Shown piece after piece: positions 32,161 through 43,631 of a stretch of 64,000 nt of DNA. The stretch lies in assembly GCA_003868215.1 (NCBI GenBank), contig QWDQ01000004.1:124001-188000 (forward strand), in the 5' to 3' direction. The number at the start of each line of letters is the position of its first letter. Within the stretch, counting starts at the first letter, position 1. The translations under genes and the position numbers were made by a program. This DNA comes from Pseudophaeomoniella oleicola (taxonomy: Eukaryota; Ascomycota; Eurotiomycetes; Phaeomoniellales; Phaeomoniellaceae). A model generated the notes under the pieces. The model saw only the letters and a list, made by a program, of their open reading frames with translations, was not told the DNA's origin and did not search any database.

Positions 32161-35100
32161 TTATGGTACATTATCGTCTTTCTCTTGGGTGTCGTCTACG
32201 AAGAATATATCTCCCCAGTCACTACTGTCATGATATCTTGGTCTCTGGAGACCGCCACTTTCTATGCTTCCATCATTATACAATTTCTGCATTTCGAGCT
32301 CAAACACGTTCCGTCTCATCTCCCGGATATCTCGAGCGTCCGTCGAGCCATCTAATGGTACAGCACAAATAGCTGCCTCCATCGCTTTGCAAACCGAGTC
32401 CTGGACTTTGGCGACAGTGAAGTCACCAGCTACCGTGATGGATGCAGCTGCAGGCTTATTCGGGTCCACGTCAAGCCTTCCTTCCGCAGGATTGTCATTA
32501 GCAGGGAATGCCTGTTGGCCACCTGATGGGTATCGCCATCCATCGACAACGCCCTCATGTGGTCCCTTCTTCACAGAAAATGACGACACCAGGTGACTAG
32601 AACAAGCATCGTTCAGCCTCCGTGGAGCCTCTTCCCTTCGAAAGGAGCCCATTCTGAGGAGATTTCTCGAACGCTTTTCGGAGCTGGCATCCAACGATAC
32701 GGTCATCCGGGAACCTCTCCGCTGCGTCCAGTCATCCATATCGCTTCTACCGCACAAGGTTGCGAATTTATTCCTGTATTGGGTTGGTGTCTTCGGCGCT
32801 TCAGCATCGTGGCAACTTGGAGCTTCGTATACTATCGGATTCTCTTGCGAACAACGGCGAGACTCAGAAACTGGACTAGGTAACATGAGTATCGTTATGT
32901 CAGAATTTGAGGAAGGTGTGCCAACTCCCACATCGACAGACTCTGTCTCGGCAGACTCAGATTGCGCAGGACATTTCCGAGATGTAACCACATCCTCTAG
33001 TGACCAGTCAGAGGCTCTCCGCTCCATATCTCTAGTAGTTCCCTTCGTATGCGTACTGACCAGTGAGACGTGACAAGGGTTGGCAGTGTCAGCATTGGTC
33101 GAAATTGGTTGCTTTCGGGGGCTCTTCAGTTTACGTATCCGCATGTTGGGGTTGTACGAAATTGACTTTCGCCTCGCTGGTACCGCTGAGAGCCCTGCAA
33201 CCTCGTCCTGACGGAATCGCACCTGGGAGCCTGGTGCTTGCTCTGGATTATCTCGACATCCCGGAACCTGCTTCTGACTCCAGGTTGTGGCATGGAGTAC
33301 GATATCGTCTTTGGACAATCCTTGATGAGCAAGATCTGCACAAATAGATACCAGATTCTCCAGGCACGCGGCCGTTGATGAATGCGGACTCAAGCCTGTT
33401 TTGATATCGTCACCAACGTTCAGAGTGGTAACGTTTGGTGCGGTAGTAAACCTTATCGATGGCCTCAGCCTACGCACTTTAATGCACGGCTCCCGCTTGG
33501 AGAGGTCCACAGGTGCGTTATAGCGATCATCAGCAGCATTGTTGGGCGGCAGGACAAGGATCTCGACTCGTACACGAACGATCTGCTGGAACGCGATCTT
33601 GTCTGTGAAACGATATGACAGGTGTGCTTTGATGACAATTGGCAGCCAGGTGCCATAAGGACACGGTGCATTACGTACAAGTTGGGTCTGATACGAGTCC
33701 ATGAACGGGACGATGCCGCTAATAACATTGTTGTCGTGATCGTAATACAACCAGTCGCAGTCAGTCGAGTAATTGAGTTTGATATCCTCGAGCTGCAAAC
33801 CACCTAGACCCTCCCACTCCGCCCGAACCGACGGCCTCAGGCTGTATATTTCACCTTCAGATGCCAGAAGGTTGAAATCTTTGAAGTCAAGTCTGGGAGG
33901 ATTCCAAGCGACGTCTACTTCAAGAGGCGACAGGAGCCGGAAAGAGATGTTGCCTTTACGAGGATCACTTTCCGGGAATACAAAGACATTGTGAATCATG
34001 ACAAACATATCCAGTGCCTCATAGATGTCCATGGAACAATGAACGTCGTGTTCAGCGTAAGTGAGTTGATTGAGCCGACATCGCATAGCAGCAGTCAGAT
34101 CAACAGTATCTACATTACTCCATCCAAAGCATGATGGGAATATCGCCGCATCGTAGGTTGGGTCGTGGGATCGTCGAGAGAGGTTGTCTACGAGAGGGAG
34201 CAGTCTCTGCTGTATCTCTTCCTGCAGAACTCTCTCCCACACCAGTAGCGTTTCTGCGTCGATGGTTGACAAACCCTTCCAAGTTTCGCATATATCGAGG
34301 TGGCTGACGGCTGGTTGAGGCTGATGGACACCACATAGGGTTCCCTTATGGGTACGATATGGCAACAATTTCGGAAGGAAAAGGTCGAGGCAGCTGGGCA
34401 AAGTCATCAGCGAACGACCTGTCAGGGAAAACATTTCAAGTGGCCGCCGAATGTCTGTCCATGACTCTTTCATCGGCAGTCCATCAAGCTCACAACGAGC
34501 GGATACGGGGCATTGTCGGAACACCGGCGTCAGGCTACGCATCGTCATGACCCGTAAATTTGTCTCATTGTCGCCTTGTCTTATCGGTCGCGGGTAGCGC
34601 CCGGAGATCGACCTGGCATGTCGGGTCCATCGCGTCGAGGTGGGGTCAGAGAGAGGTCGTGATCCGAAAGATGAGGCACCATCCCAAAGAAAACCGTTTA
34701 TCGAAGCAGGTGGGAAGTCAACGGAGGCCCAATATGGATACGCCGTCGGAGCAAAATCCTGGTAATGATCTATTGTAGTCAGTCGCGCAGAAGCTGAAGG
34801 TGCATTGTAGGTCGCGCCTAACATCGGCATTGACTGAGGTGAAGGTCCAAGAATACCACGGAAATTGGTTCCTTGGGTAACCAAAGTAGCTGTACCACTA
34901 GGTCCACCATTGTGCGGCTCGCACATGTCGCCGATGCTTCGATAGGGACTCCCAAGAGGCTGGACTTGAGACGGTACAGCACTTGGCTCTCTTACAGAAT
35001 TTGGATGGGGAATTTGTGCACTGCAAATGTGAGGACCTGAACGTATCTGCTCAGTATGCATGGAATGATAGCCCTGGTTGCCCACGAAATCTGTCGGAAC

Positions 35101-35375
35101 AGACTGGCTCCTCTGATACATAGAGGCAGACAGATTGTCGGTCGTAGGACCCCGTTTGCCGGCTGGAAGCCAGCCTAGAAAAAAGGGCACCGAATATTCG
35201 TCGGTAGAACGTTCGTGTGATGAAAGGTCCTGACTGTCCAGACGGTACTCTGGTGGGATTGGTGAATGATAGTTGGGCACTTCTCCTGGGCGGCGCCGAC
35301 GTTTCTGCCTAACAAAATCAGTCAAGCTTTAGCGATGTCAGACTAGAGGTCCGACCTTTGTTCCCTGGTACTCAT
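32161..35375 (-). CDS. Large hypothetical protein, unknown function (1055 aa)
   Basis: Two exons: 35375-35356 and 35308-32161. The main frame has no ATG at its start; a 20-nt first exon (MSTREQ) joined through a 47-nt intron supplies one and reads on as RQKRRRRPGEVPNYHSP. The first 270 residues are disordered and polar. A central part (about 300-620) looks folded, with aromatic-rich stretches such as CSMDIYEALDMFVMIHNVFVF, DVAWNPPRLDFKDFNLL and DCDWLYYDHDNNVISGIVPFM. It is followed by a Ser/Arg-rich disordered region and a short conserved-looking C-terminus (KAMEAAICAVPLDGS, RRNVFELEMQKLYNDG). A basic cluster at the very start could be a nuclear signal. I cannot name a family. Codon use is like its neighbours. 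Confidence 0.75.
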
Positions 35376-35626
35376 GCTTCAGTAAGCATACATAGCATAA
35401 TCTAATAGCAGAGGATGCGCTTAACCACCAAAATCTGCTCGAATGTTCTGGTAAAGTGAAGAAGAGCGTTTTGCAAAAGTGCCCGAATAAGGAGTGGTAG
35501 TTGGAAGCTCTTTCCTCTTCCATCCAAGTGGATAGCAGCAGTACCCGCTCTAACGTATAAGCTCAGGCATTTGCTCGTTATACCCGACCGAAAGGGTGCA
35601 TAAGTAGCAGCGCAAGGTAAAGGATC

Positions 35627-37039
35627 CTATACTGAATCGATACTCTCTCGAGTGGTGATATTTTCGTTCTGGTTGCCAAGTTTAGAGATTGTCAGGAAGG
35701 CATCGACGCCGTACCCTTCCAGGCTGTGCAATTCGAGCCCTCCCGCCCAGTATTCAGCATATATTCGACTCATGGGCAAACCCATATCCAGTCGCAAGTT
35801 CGGCGGCCGTGAAGTCAATACACTCAGAGCGCTATCTCTCTTGCTGTCATTTGTTTCCTTGAGACTTGCCGTGAGTTCCCCTGTCGTCGCTGCCATTAAC
35901 GGGACTTTTTGGAGGTTCTTCAGCCGGGTCTGGCTGCGTGGCCCCTTGCTAAAAGACCATAGATAAGGTACAATATCACGCGGTACGCCTCCACCCTGAT
36001 CTGAAATCCTAATAATCACATGCTTGGGAGCTTCACAGATAAGTACATCTATCGGCGGCGGAACCTCCGTAGAAGCCTTGTGTTTCTCCATGAGGGCTTG
36101 GATGGAGTTTCGAAATAGCTCACCAACGATGTACTCAAGCTGGCCCAAGATGTACGGGAACGTTGCGTCTAAATGTCCTCGAATGTTGATCTCTGGAACA
36201 GGACAATTGCTACCTTCAGTACTGCGACACAGTTCTTGTGCTACTTTGCCGCATTGTTCAATCACATCTTTAGCCTTACATCTGAGAAGCACTTCCCCCA
36301 CGAAATCTGCTTCCGATGTTGGTTGCTGGACGTGCCAGGGCGAACTGAACGTCTCCGTCAGCGCGAGATGCTGTTCTGCAATGACACGGCGTGATATACG
36401 CTAGTGGGCTTAGCGAGATCTTCTCAACACCAATGCAACGATACTTACTGCGCGCAACATGGAATTCATGAATTTGTCCATGACCTCTGGGGCAACTAAG
36501 TGCTGACACTCGAGTACCCCCATTGCGAGATTAGGTATCACGGTCAAGTGCTCCTTGAGCATACTGCTAATGACCTTGCAGTACTCTTCATTATCTTCCA
36601 CAGTCTTCACTTCTTTTTGTTTCCGAAAGGTCTCCAGGGCTCTATAGTACAACTCATACACATGCGACAAATGTGGGTTCGTGACGACAATGTAGGGGAG
36701 CCGCTGCATGTCTCGCAGTCGATGCGCCAATCTGGTGGGCAGTTCTAGACGTACATAGTTGGCTGAACTCAGTAACCGCTCTTCTGTCAATGTACGGCCG
36801 AAGAAGAAAAGTTGGCGGAGACTGATCGGACGAATTGGTCGGTCGACCCATCTGAGAGGAAGTCAGCGCATGCTGTCTAGATTCACCTGGTGAAACAAGA
36901 CTCACTCATCAATGACCGCCGCAGGTCTCCATGGTGGGAGTTTGCTATGCAAAGACGCGCTGCGTACTGCGCTTACAATTCGTCCGTGACTCAGTGCAAG
37001 GCCTCTCTTTACAAACTGTGAGCTAAGCATTTGGAACAT
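35627..37039 (-). CDS. Mitochondrial PDK/BCKD-kinase family protein kinase
   Basis: Three exons: 37039-36906, 36851-36449 and 36400-35627, giving 436 aa. This family phosphorylates and switches off pyruvate dehydrogenase or branched-chain ketoacid dehydrogenase in the mitochondrial matrix. The N-terminus (MFQMLSSQFVKRGLALSHGR) is Arg-rich and acid-free, like a presequence. Next come ISLRQLFFFGRTLTEERLL and the helical domain, then ARISRRVIAEQHLALTE, rebuilt by the 48-nt intron 2. GHKL ATPase boxes follow: N-box ELFRNSIQALMEKH, G1 ISDQGGG and G2 GLPMSRIYAEYWAGG. The ISRRVIAEQHLAL form leans to the BCKD-kinase/Pkp-like branch, but the substrate cannot be assigned with certainty. Confidence 0.92.
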
Positions 37040-39132
37040 GTTGTAGATGCCATTGGGTTGAGATCAGAGTATTCTTCTCTCCCTTGTTATATCTTCATTT
37101 TTGAGACCATAAGTGTGAAGGATCCTATCAAATAACGCCGAATGTCGCACAAAGTTACACAGGCAGTCAGAGAGACTCCTAGGTTATGTATACTTTACCT
37201 AGGTCATGAACGTGACTGCGTGACTGCGTGACTCAGTCCCAAAAAAATTATCGAAGTTTGAGCCTTTGTCGGTATGAGATCAGACTTCACCGTCTGAATC
37301 ACCTGAGATACATACGTTGTACAGGTACTGTATGTACCTAGGTATTTCTTTCCCGCTACGTGTACCTACTACTTACATATCATAGTAGGTACCATGCTTC
37401 TCCCTATCCTGTTCTGACATGTATCGCGTGTTTGATGAAAGCTGCGCATTAAGAGCGAAGGAGAAAGTACATTCGATTATCATGATTATCAGCCTTCTGG
37501 TTATTATTTTCAATGCCGACCAGCCCAATGGTGGTATCTAATTATCACTAGGGTGGTAACTTACCCCGCGCAGTATGAGTAAAATATTATTCTTCCTTGT
37601 TCCCTCTCGGAAGCCTAAATTACGTCGATTCTGGACGAGTTACACGTATATTCTATATCATTGCTTGCCTCAATCTCCGGCTACAACTAATACTGGATGG
37701 ATGCAGTCAATCTTCCTGGTGACCTAGTATAAGCAACATCAATGAGCGAAGGATGGGCAAGCATCTCCGCCGTCAAGAGTAAGGCTCTATTTTATCATAC
37801 TGTGCGCCGCACTTCTCGAGGTATTGGGTGTCATAAGTTGGCCAATGTTATCCGACAGTCATTTTCAGCGCTATTACGGCCAGTGGCTGACATTGTTCTC
37901 ATTATCATCCCCCCTCGTCTGCCGGTCTGTGGACAAGTTCATACCATCACAGAATGATGTCGTCCTGTGCAATATAACCAGCTCGAGTGGTAAGCGGCAC
38001 CATGGTGGCAGAAGTACTTTCTAGGATGTACTTTGGTCCACTTAGCTTGCGGAACTTCTCTGCCAACGAGATATATCAATCGAGTGACTTGGGACTCGTT
38101 CATCAACAGTAGAGCTAAGCGCGAGGTACCGAGAAAACAACGTCTACTGTACCTAACATACCTACCCAGGTAGACATCTAGCTACCGTCACAGATCCAGA
38201 TTAAGAGGCTGAATTAATCAATCGAATACCCTACTAGTAGGTACGGTGCCGCATATAACCTTGTAACCATCAAGATCTGAGTTGTCAAGGTATGGCTCGA
38301 TGGTCCTCTAGGTGAATGTAGATAAGTATGTGTCTCTCTACAGAGTACAATAGGCAAGGTACCTAAGTAGGTAGCTTGCAACACCTTAGGTATTGACATA
38401 CACTAAATACCTAATGTTGAGTCCAAGCAATGAGAATATATCCCTACCATATGAAGACAATGGAGTTATGTGTACGTAGTATTTTGCATATCATTATTAG
38501 CATGATTTGAGGGCAGTTGAAACAATTACTGGTTAAATCCGAAAATCTGTGATGGTTTTCGTCATCGTTCTGACTTGGGTAACCGATTAGGACCACAAAG
38601 GATCTTCTCTTTCCTTTCAGTTAATGTTCAGGTATTAGTTACGTTGATATTATGGATGATTCAGTTTATGAGGGAAAAGAACTTGTCTACCCGCAGAGGC
38701 CGCTGACGCACCGAAACACTCCCTATCAACCCCAATCACCTAATCCATTTTTTGGACCATTCTTGCAACTGAGTTACTTGCTAAACAACCTGCGACTTCT
38801 CACCCTTCGTCACTTTTGTTGATTGGCGAGGCCACCGTCCTTCCATTCCTTTCATTCCCCCATTCTCTTTATCTTGACTACGGGAAAAGGGTCAAGTGTC
38901 GAGAAAGTATTCGTTTCGATTTCTCCCCCAGACTACCGTGCCCTCCCCCCCGCCCTCTTCGGAAGCCTCTTCCCATTCGGTCACTCTCGGCAGGCCGCGT
39001 CGTGCATAATCAATCAATTACAACCGCACTTGTTGTTACGTCCGCCACCATCACTGTAACTGTTCTCCTGTCAGAACCGTCAGGGCATAAGTTGGAAGCT
39101 CCCGGGCCAGAGCCAACCCCACGCTGCCCATC
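37040..39132. other. Long divergent intergenic region rich in TAGGTA palindromes
   Basis: About 2.1 kb between the mitochondrial kinase and the deubiquitinase, with no supported gene. It carries many copies of ACCTA/TAGGT words, a perfect TACCTAGGTA palindrome (37335-37344), an 8-base tandem repeat (37211-37233) and several TACGTA words. The 300 bases before 39133 are C/T-rich and probably form the 5' leader of the deubiquitinase. Confidence 0.6.
37211..37233. repeat. 8-base tandem repeat, nearly three copies
   Basis: CGTGACTG repeated at 37211, 37219 and 37227 (last copy seven bases), upstream of the mitochondrial kinase gene. Confidence 0.85.
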
Positions 39133-42100
39133 ATGGACAACGTAAGCGACAATAATCCGCCTTTGTTTTCCACCCAAGGAATCCCAGACGATCGTCCGAA
39201 CATGGCTGATGTGACGGACCGTGTGTCCAACTTGCAGTTAAATGGCCCAGATATGATGGTAGATGACTATGAACAATACAACAATGACCGGCAGGAAGTC
39301 GTCAACATCTCACCCGATGATCCGACTGAAGAGATGGAGGCGGAAATCCGAGCAGATGACTGTACGTCCCTCTTTTTCCCTGATGCACATAACAGCGTCG
39401 CTGTCACCTATGGCCTCCTCTGCCATCTCCGCGCAGCTCTATGACCAGTTGGTTTCGGAGCGTACCAATGATGTCACATGCGCTGACACTTGTGGCCATC
39501 ACAGTTGAGACAATGAAGACTCGAGTCCTTGTCGATATACCCGATCTCGAAGTCGAGGCAGAAACACACTATACCTGGCATATCAAAGACTGGAGGAATA
39601 TGGCAAGGAAAGAGCATGGTCCCGTATTCGAATGCGGCGGATCTCCGTGGAGGGTACTGTTCTTCCCATATGGGAACCAGGTAGATTGTGCGTCGTTTTA
39701 CCTCGAGCATGGTTACAAGGATCCGCCAGCGGACTGGTACGCATGTGTGCAGTTCGCGCTGGTATTATGGAATCCAAATGACCCAACGATATTTGCGCAG
39801 CACTCAGCCAATCACCGTTTCAATGCCAAGGAAGGCGATTGGGGTTTCACGAGGTTTGTCGACCTGCGCAAGGCTTTCAGTGCGCCATGGGATGGTCATG
39901 AAAGAAGTCTTGTCGAGAACGATGAGGCCAAAGTCACAGCCTATATTCGAGTTCTGAAGGATCCCACGGGTGTACTTTGGCATAATTTCGAAGGGTATGA
40001 TTCGAAGAAAGAGACTGGGATGGTAGGTTTGAAGAACCAAGGCGCAACTTGCTACTTGAATTCACTGCTCCAATCGCTATACTTTACGAATGCCTTCCGG
40101 AAGGCAACTTATCAGATACCGACCGAGAACGAGGCCGTGAAAACAAATAGCGCGTGGACTCTGCAAAGGCTCTTTTACATGTTACAGAAGAATCAAGCGG
40201 CCGTTTCGACTGCCGAGCTCACAGCTTCATTCGGGTGGGATTCAAGGCAGATCTTCGAACAGCAAGATGTTCAAGAGTTGTCTAGAATACTCATGGAGAA
40301 ACTCGAAGAACGAATGAAGGGCACTGCGGCCGAGCACGCTCTGCCAAATCTGTTTGTCGGAAAAATGAAGACGTACATATCCTGCGTGAACGTCGACTTC
40401 GAATCCTCGAGAATCGAGGAGTTCTGGGATATACAATTGAACGTTCGCGGCAATAAGAACTTGCATGAAAGCTTCATGGATTATATCCAGGTCGAAACTC
40501 TGGAAGGTGAAAACAAGTACGACGCCGGGCCACCTTACGGCCTTCAAGATGCCAAGAAGGGAGTGATATTCGAGAGTCTCCCGCCAGTACTACACCTCCA
40601 GTTAAAGCGCTTTGAGTACGACATTAACCGCGATGCGATGATGAAGGTCAATGACAGGCATGAATTTCCGGAAGAATTTGATGCAACGCCATACCTCTCG
40701 GAGGATGCCGACAAGTCCGAACCGTGGATATATCAGCTACATGGTGTTTTGATACATTCAGGAGACTTTAACGCAGGCCATTACTATGCCTTCTTGAAAC
40801 CCACAAAAGATGGTTTCTGGTACAAGTTCGACGATGATAGAGTCACGCGGGCTACCATCAGAGAGACGTTGGAGGAGAACTACGGTGGCGAATATCCGAA
40901 CACCCAAAACGGCGTTGGACAAAGACAGCCGTATATGAGGGGTTATTCTACCAAAAGGTCGATGAACGCTTATATGTTGGTCTACATCCGGAAATCGCGA
41001 GTAGACGACGTCCTCTGCGAAGTCAAAGAGGAAGACATCCCAGAACACCTTGAACGGAAATTAGCGGAAGAGAAGGTTGAGCTTGAGCGCAGAAGAAAAG
41101 AAAGAGAGGAAGCCCATCTCTACCTGAATGTTCACCTGATATCGGATAAGACGTTCAAAAATCACAAAACGTTCGACATGGCAACCTGGGATGCGACCAA
41201 CGATGAGCCTTCAGCTCCCAAGTCATATCGCATCCTTAAGTCTACCACAGTTTCAGATTTTGAGAAGACGATAGCCGAGGAGGAGGGTTTACCAGGAGAT
41301 CAAGTCCGGTTATGGGTCATGGTTAGTCGGCAGAACAAGACGATTCGACCAGATCAACCCTTGAAAGATCCAAACATGACCCTGGAAGAAGCCTGGAACC
41401 GACTGGGCAGCAAAGGCGGTCAATTCAGGTTGTGGGCAGAACTTGGTCAATCCAAGGTAGACGGCAAATCTAGCTGGCCAGAAGCGACCCCTAATAGCGT
41501 ACCAATTCTCGTCTTCCTGAAGCAGTTTGACGTCAAGGCTCAGACTCTAACAGGCGTAGGCCACATATACGTCAAGAAACATGCTAAGGTCGCCGATATG
41601 GCTCCTGACGTACTGGAATTGATGAACTGGCCAGCTGGTACCCAATTCCAACTATTTGAGGAGATCAAAAACTCGATGATTGAGCCAATGAAACCGAAGC
41701 AAACCTTTCAACAATCAGAAATCCAAGATGGTGATATCATCTGTGTTCAAGAGACCATCACCGAAGCCGAAGCTGCCGGTATTCTCTATACGGACGCTAG
41801 GCAATACTACGACTACCTGCTTAACCGAATACCGGTCACTTTCTTGCCTCGGACGACGGAGACCGAGGGTGGAGAGTTCACTTTGGTCCTCAGTAAGAAA
41901 ATGACTTACGACCAGGTTTCGACGAAGGTCGGTGAGCAACTTAAGGTTGATTCAACGCACATTCGCTACGCCACTGTCAATGCTACCACAGGCAAGCCAA
42001 AGACTTGGGTGAAGCGGAATAACAATCAGACCCTACAACAGATATTGACGTCGCAATATGCATATGGCTATGCTAGTCATCGACCAGATGCTCTGTATTA

Positions 42101-42837
42101 CGAAGTCTTGGACACAAGTCTAAGCGAGTACGAGACAAAGAAAATTATGAAGATCACCTGGCTGAGTGATGGTATTAGCAAAGAGGTAAGAGTGGTCTTT
42201 TTTGTATAATATTTCCGACTTAACATGCGCAGGAAACACTAGATGTCCTCATCCCCAAGACTGGCACCATTGCAGATGTTATGCCTGCTCTTCAGAAGAA
42301 GCTCAACCTCGATGATGACATCATTAAAAATGTCCGTGTCTATGAAGCGCACGGTGGAAAGGTGTACAAAGAACTTGCGGAAGATTTCAACGTCTCTGGT
42401 GTCAACGAATTCGTTGTTCTCTATGCCGAAAAGATACCCGATGAAGAACTGAACGCCAGCGAGGACGACCGTGCCATCTACTGTTTCCATTTTGACAAGG
42501 AGCCAACCAAGCCGCATGGCGTTCCTTTCAAATTCATCACCAAGCCTGGTGAGCCTTTTAAAGAGACCAGAGAAAGAATAGGCAAGCGTACTGGTATAAA
42601 GGGTAAGAATCTGGAAAAGATTAAGTTCGCCATCGTCAGCAGAGCGCTATATTCGAAGCCGCGGTATCTCGAAGATGGTAAGCCCAATTCTCTGTGCATC
42701 ATTTACAAGCTGACAATTGGACTGCAGATGAGATTTTGTATGATATTCTCAGCGATCCAGAGGACCTGCTTGGCCTTGATCACCTAAATAAAACCCGCAG
42801 TTTCTGGAACCGTGGCGATTCGATGTTCATTCGATGA
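39133..42837 (+). CDS. ubp15: Ubiquitin carboxyl-terminal hydrolase, USP7/Ubp15 type (MATH + USP)
   Basis: Four exons: 39133-39361, 39505-42185, 42233-42677 and 42728-42837, giving 1154 aa. It removes ubiquitin from substrates and, in the USP7/Ubp15 branch, acts in nucleus and peroxisome. A MATH/TRAF domain spans about residues 95-230 (THYTWHIKDWRNM, SPWRVLFFPYGN, DWGFTRFVDL). The USP domain follows with its Cys box GLKNQGATCYLNSLLQSLYF (Cys about 259) and His box HSGDFNAGHYYAF (His about 502), with Asp in FDDDRVTRA (about 520). The C-terminal half holds ubiquitin-like repeats typical of USP7 (DVLIPKTGTIADV, GVPFKFITKPGE). Short 3' introns of 47 and 50 nt rebuild the conserved end SFWNRGDSMFIR. 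Length matches the family. Confidence 0.94.
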
Positions 42838-43631
42838 TATTATATAGCAAGACAACCCTTTGAGAACTCCGTGTGCATTTCAGGTTCTTCGACGGAGTTG
42901 TATCCTTCCGTGGATACTCGTGGCCGGTGCTAGGGCGCGCTGTTGGATGGACGGATGGGCTTCTTGTGCTGCTTGGCTTGACGTTGTTGTCTTTTGTGGA
43001 AGTTGGCGTCCCAACATCATTACCACCGTTATTATCATTACCGTGGTAAAGCAGAGGAAAAGACTGCAGGTTTCCAGGTCTTGTCAGGCTGAGAAGCTGA
43101 AACCTCACGGTGTCATGAAGATGAATGGAACAAACTCAACTGTCCGTCCTACCCTTTGAGAGAAAAAGCAAATTTCCTTGACATCTTCCTACCTGATGTA
43201 GACACATACCTACCACTCCTCTATGAACACCTTACCTTAGCTACCTGATTAGATACATCCTATATGCCCATAGCAATGAAACGCCCTACAGTCTTCACGT
43301 CTTGCCTATCACTTTAGCTGTGTCTGTCTGGATCTACTAGACACCTTCAACAGCCAAGGCCCCTCACTAATAGTGTCTAGTCGGTTCAGTTGAATCCAGT
43401 CTACTTCTCGGTATTGCGGTGATATTGAGAATTGGTTGAGTCGATGCGGGGAAATGATAATCCATCTCCGTCACCCATCGTGAAATACTTCTTTTCGTTG
43501 TTGACGTACAAAGCTCCTCGCCTCGTTAGCTACAGTATATCTTTGGAATCTTCTGGTTGTGCTCTCTTTGGTACCATAGGCTTTGCCTTCGAGCTTTTAT
43601 TGGATTGGTTTGGAGATTTGCATATCGTCCC
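42838..43631. other. Intergenic region
   Basis: Between two genes on the same strand. It contains several ACCTACC/ACCTTAG words of the TAGGTA type (43190-43260). No gene is supported. Confidence 0.6.
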
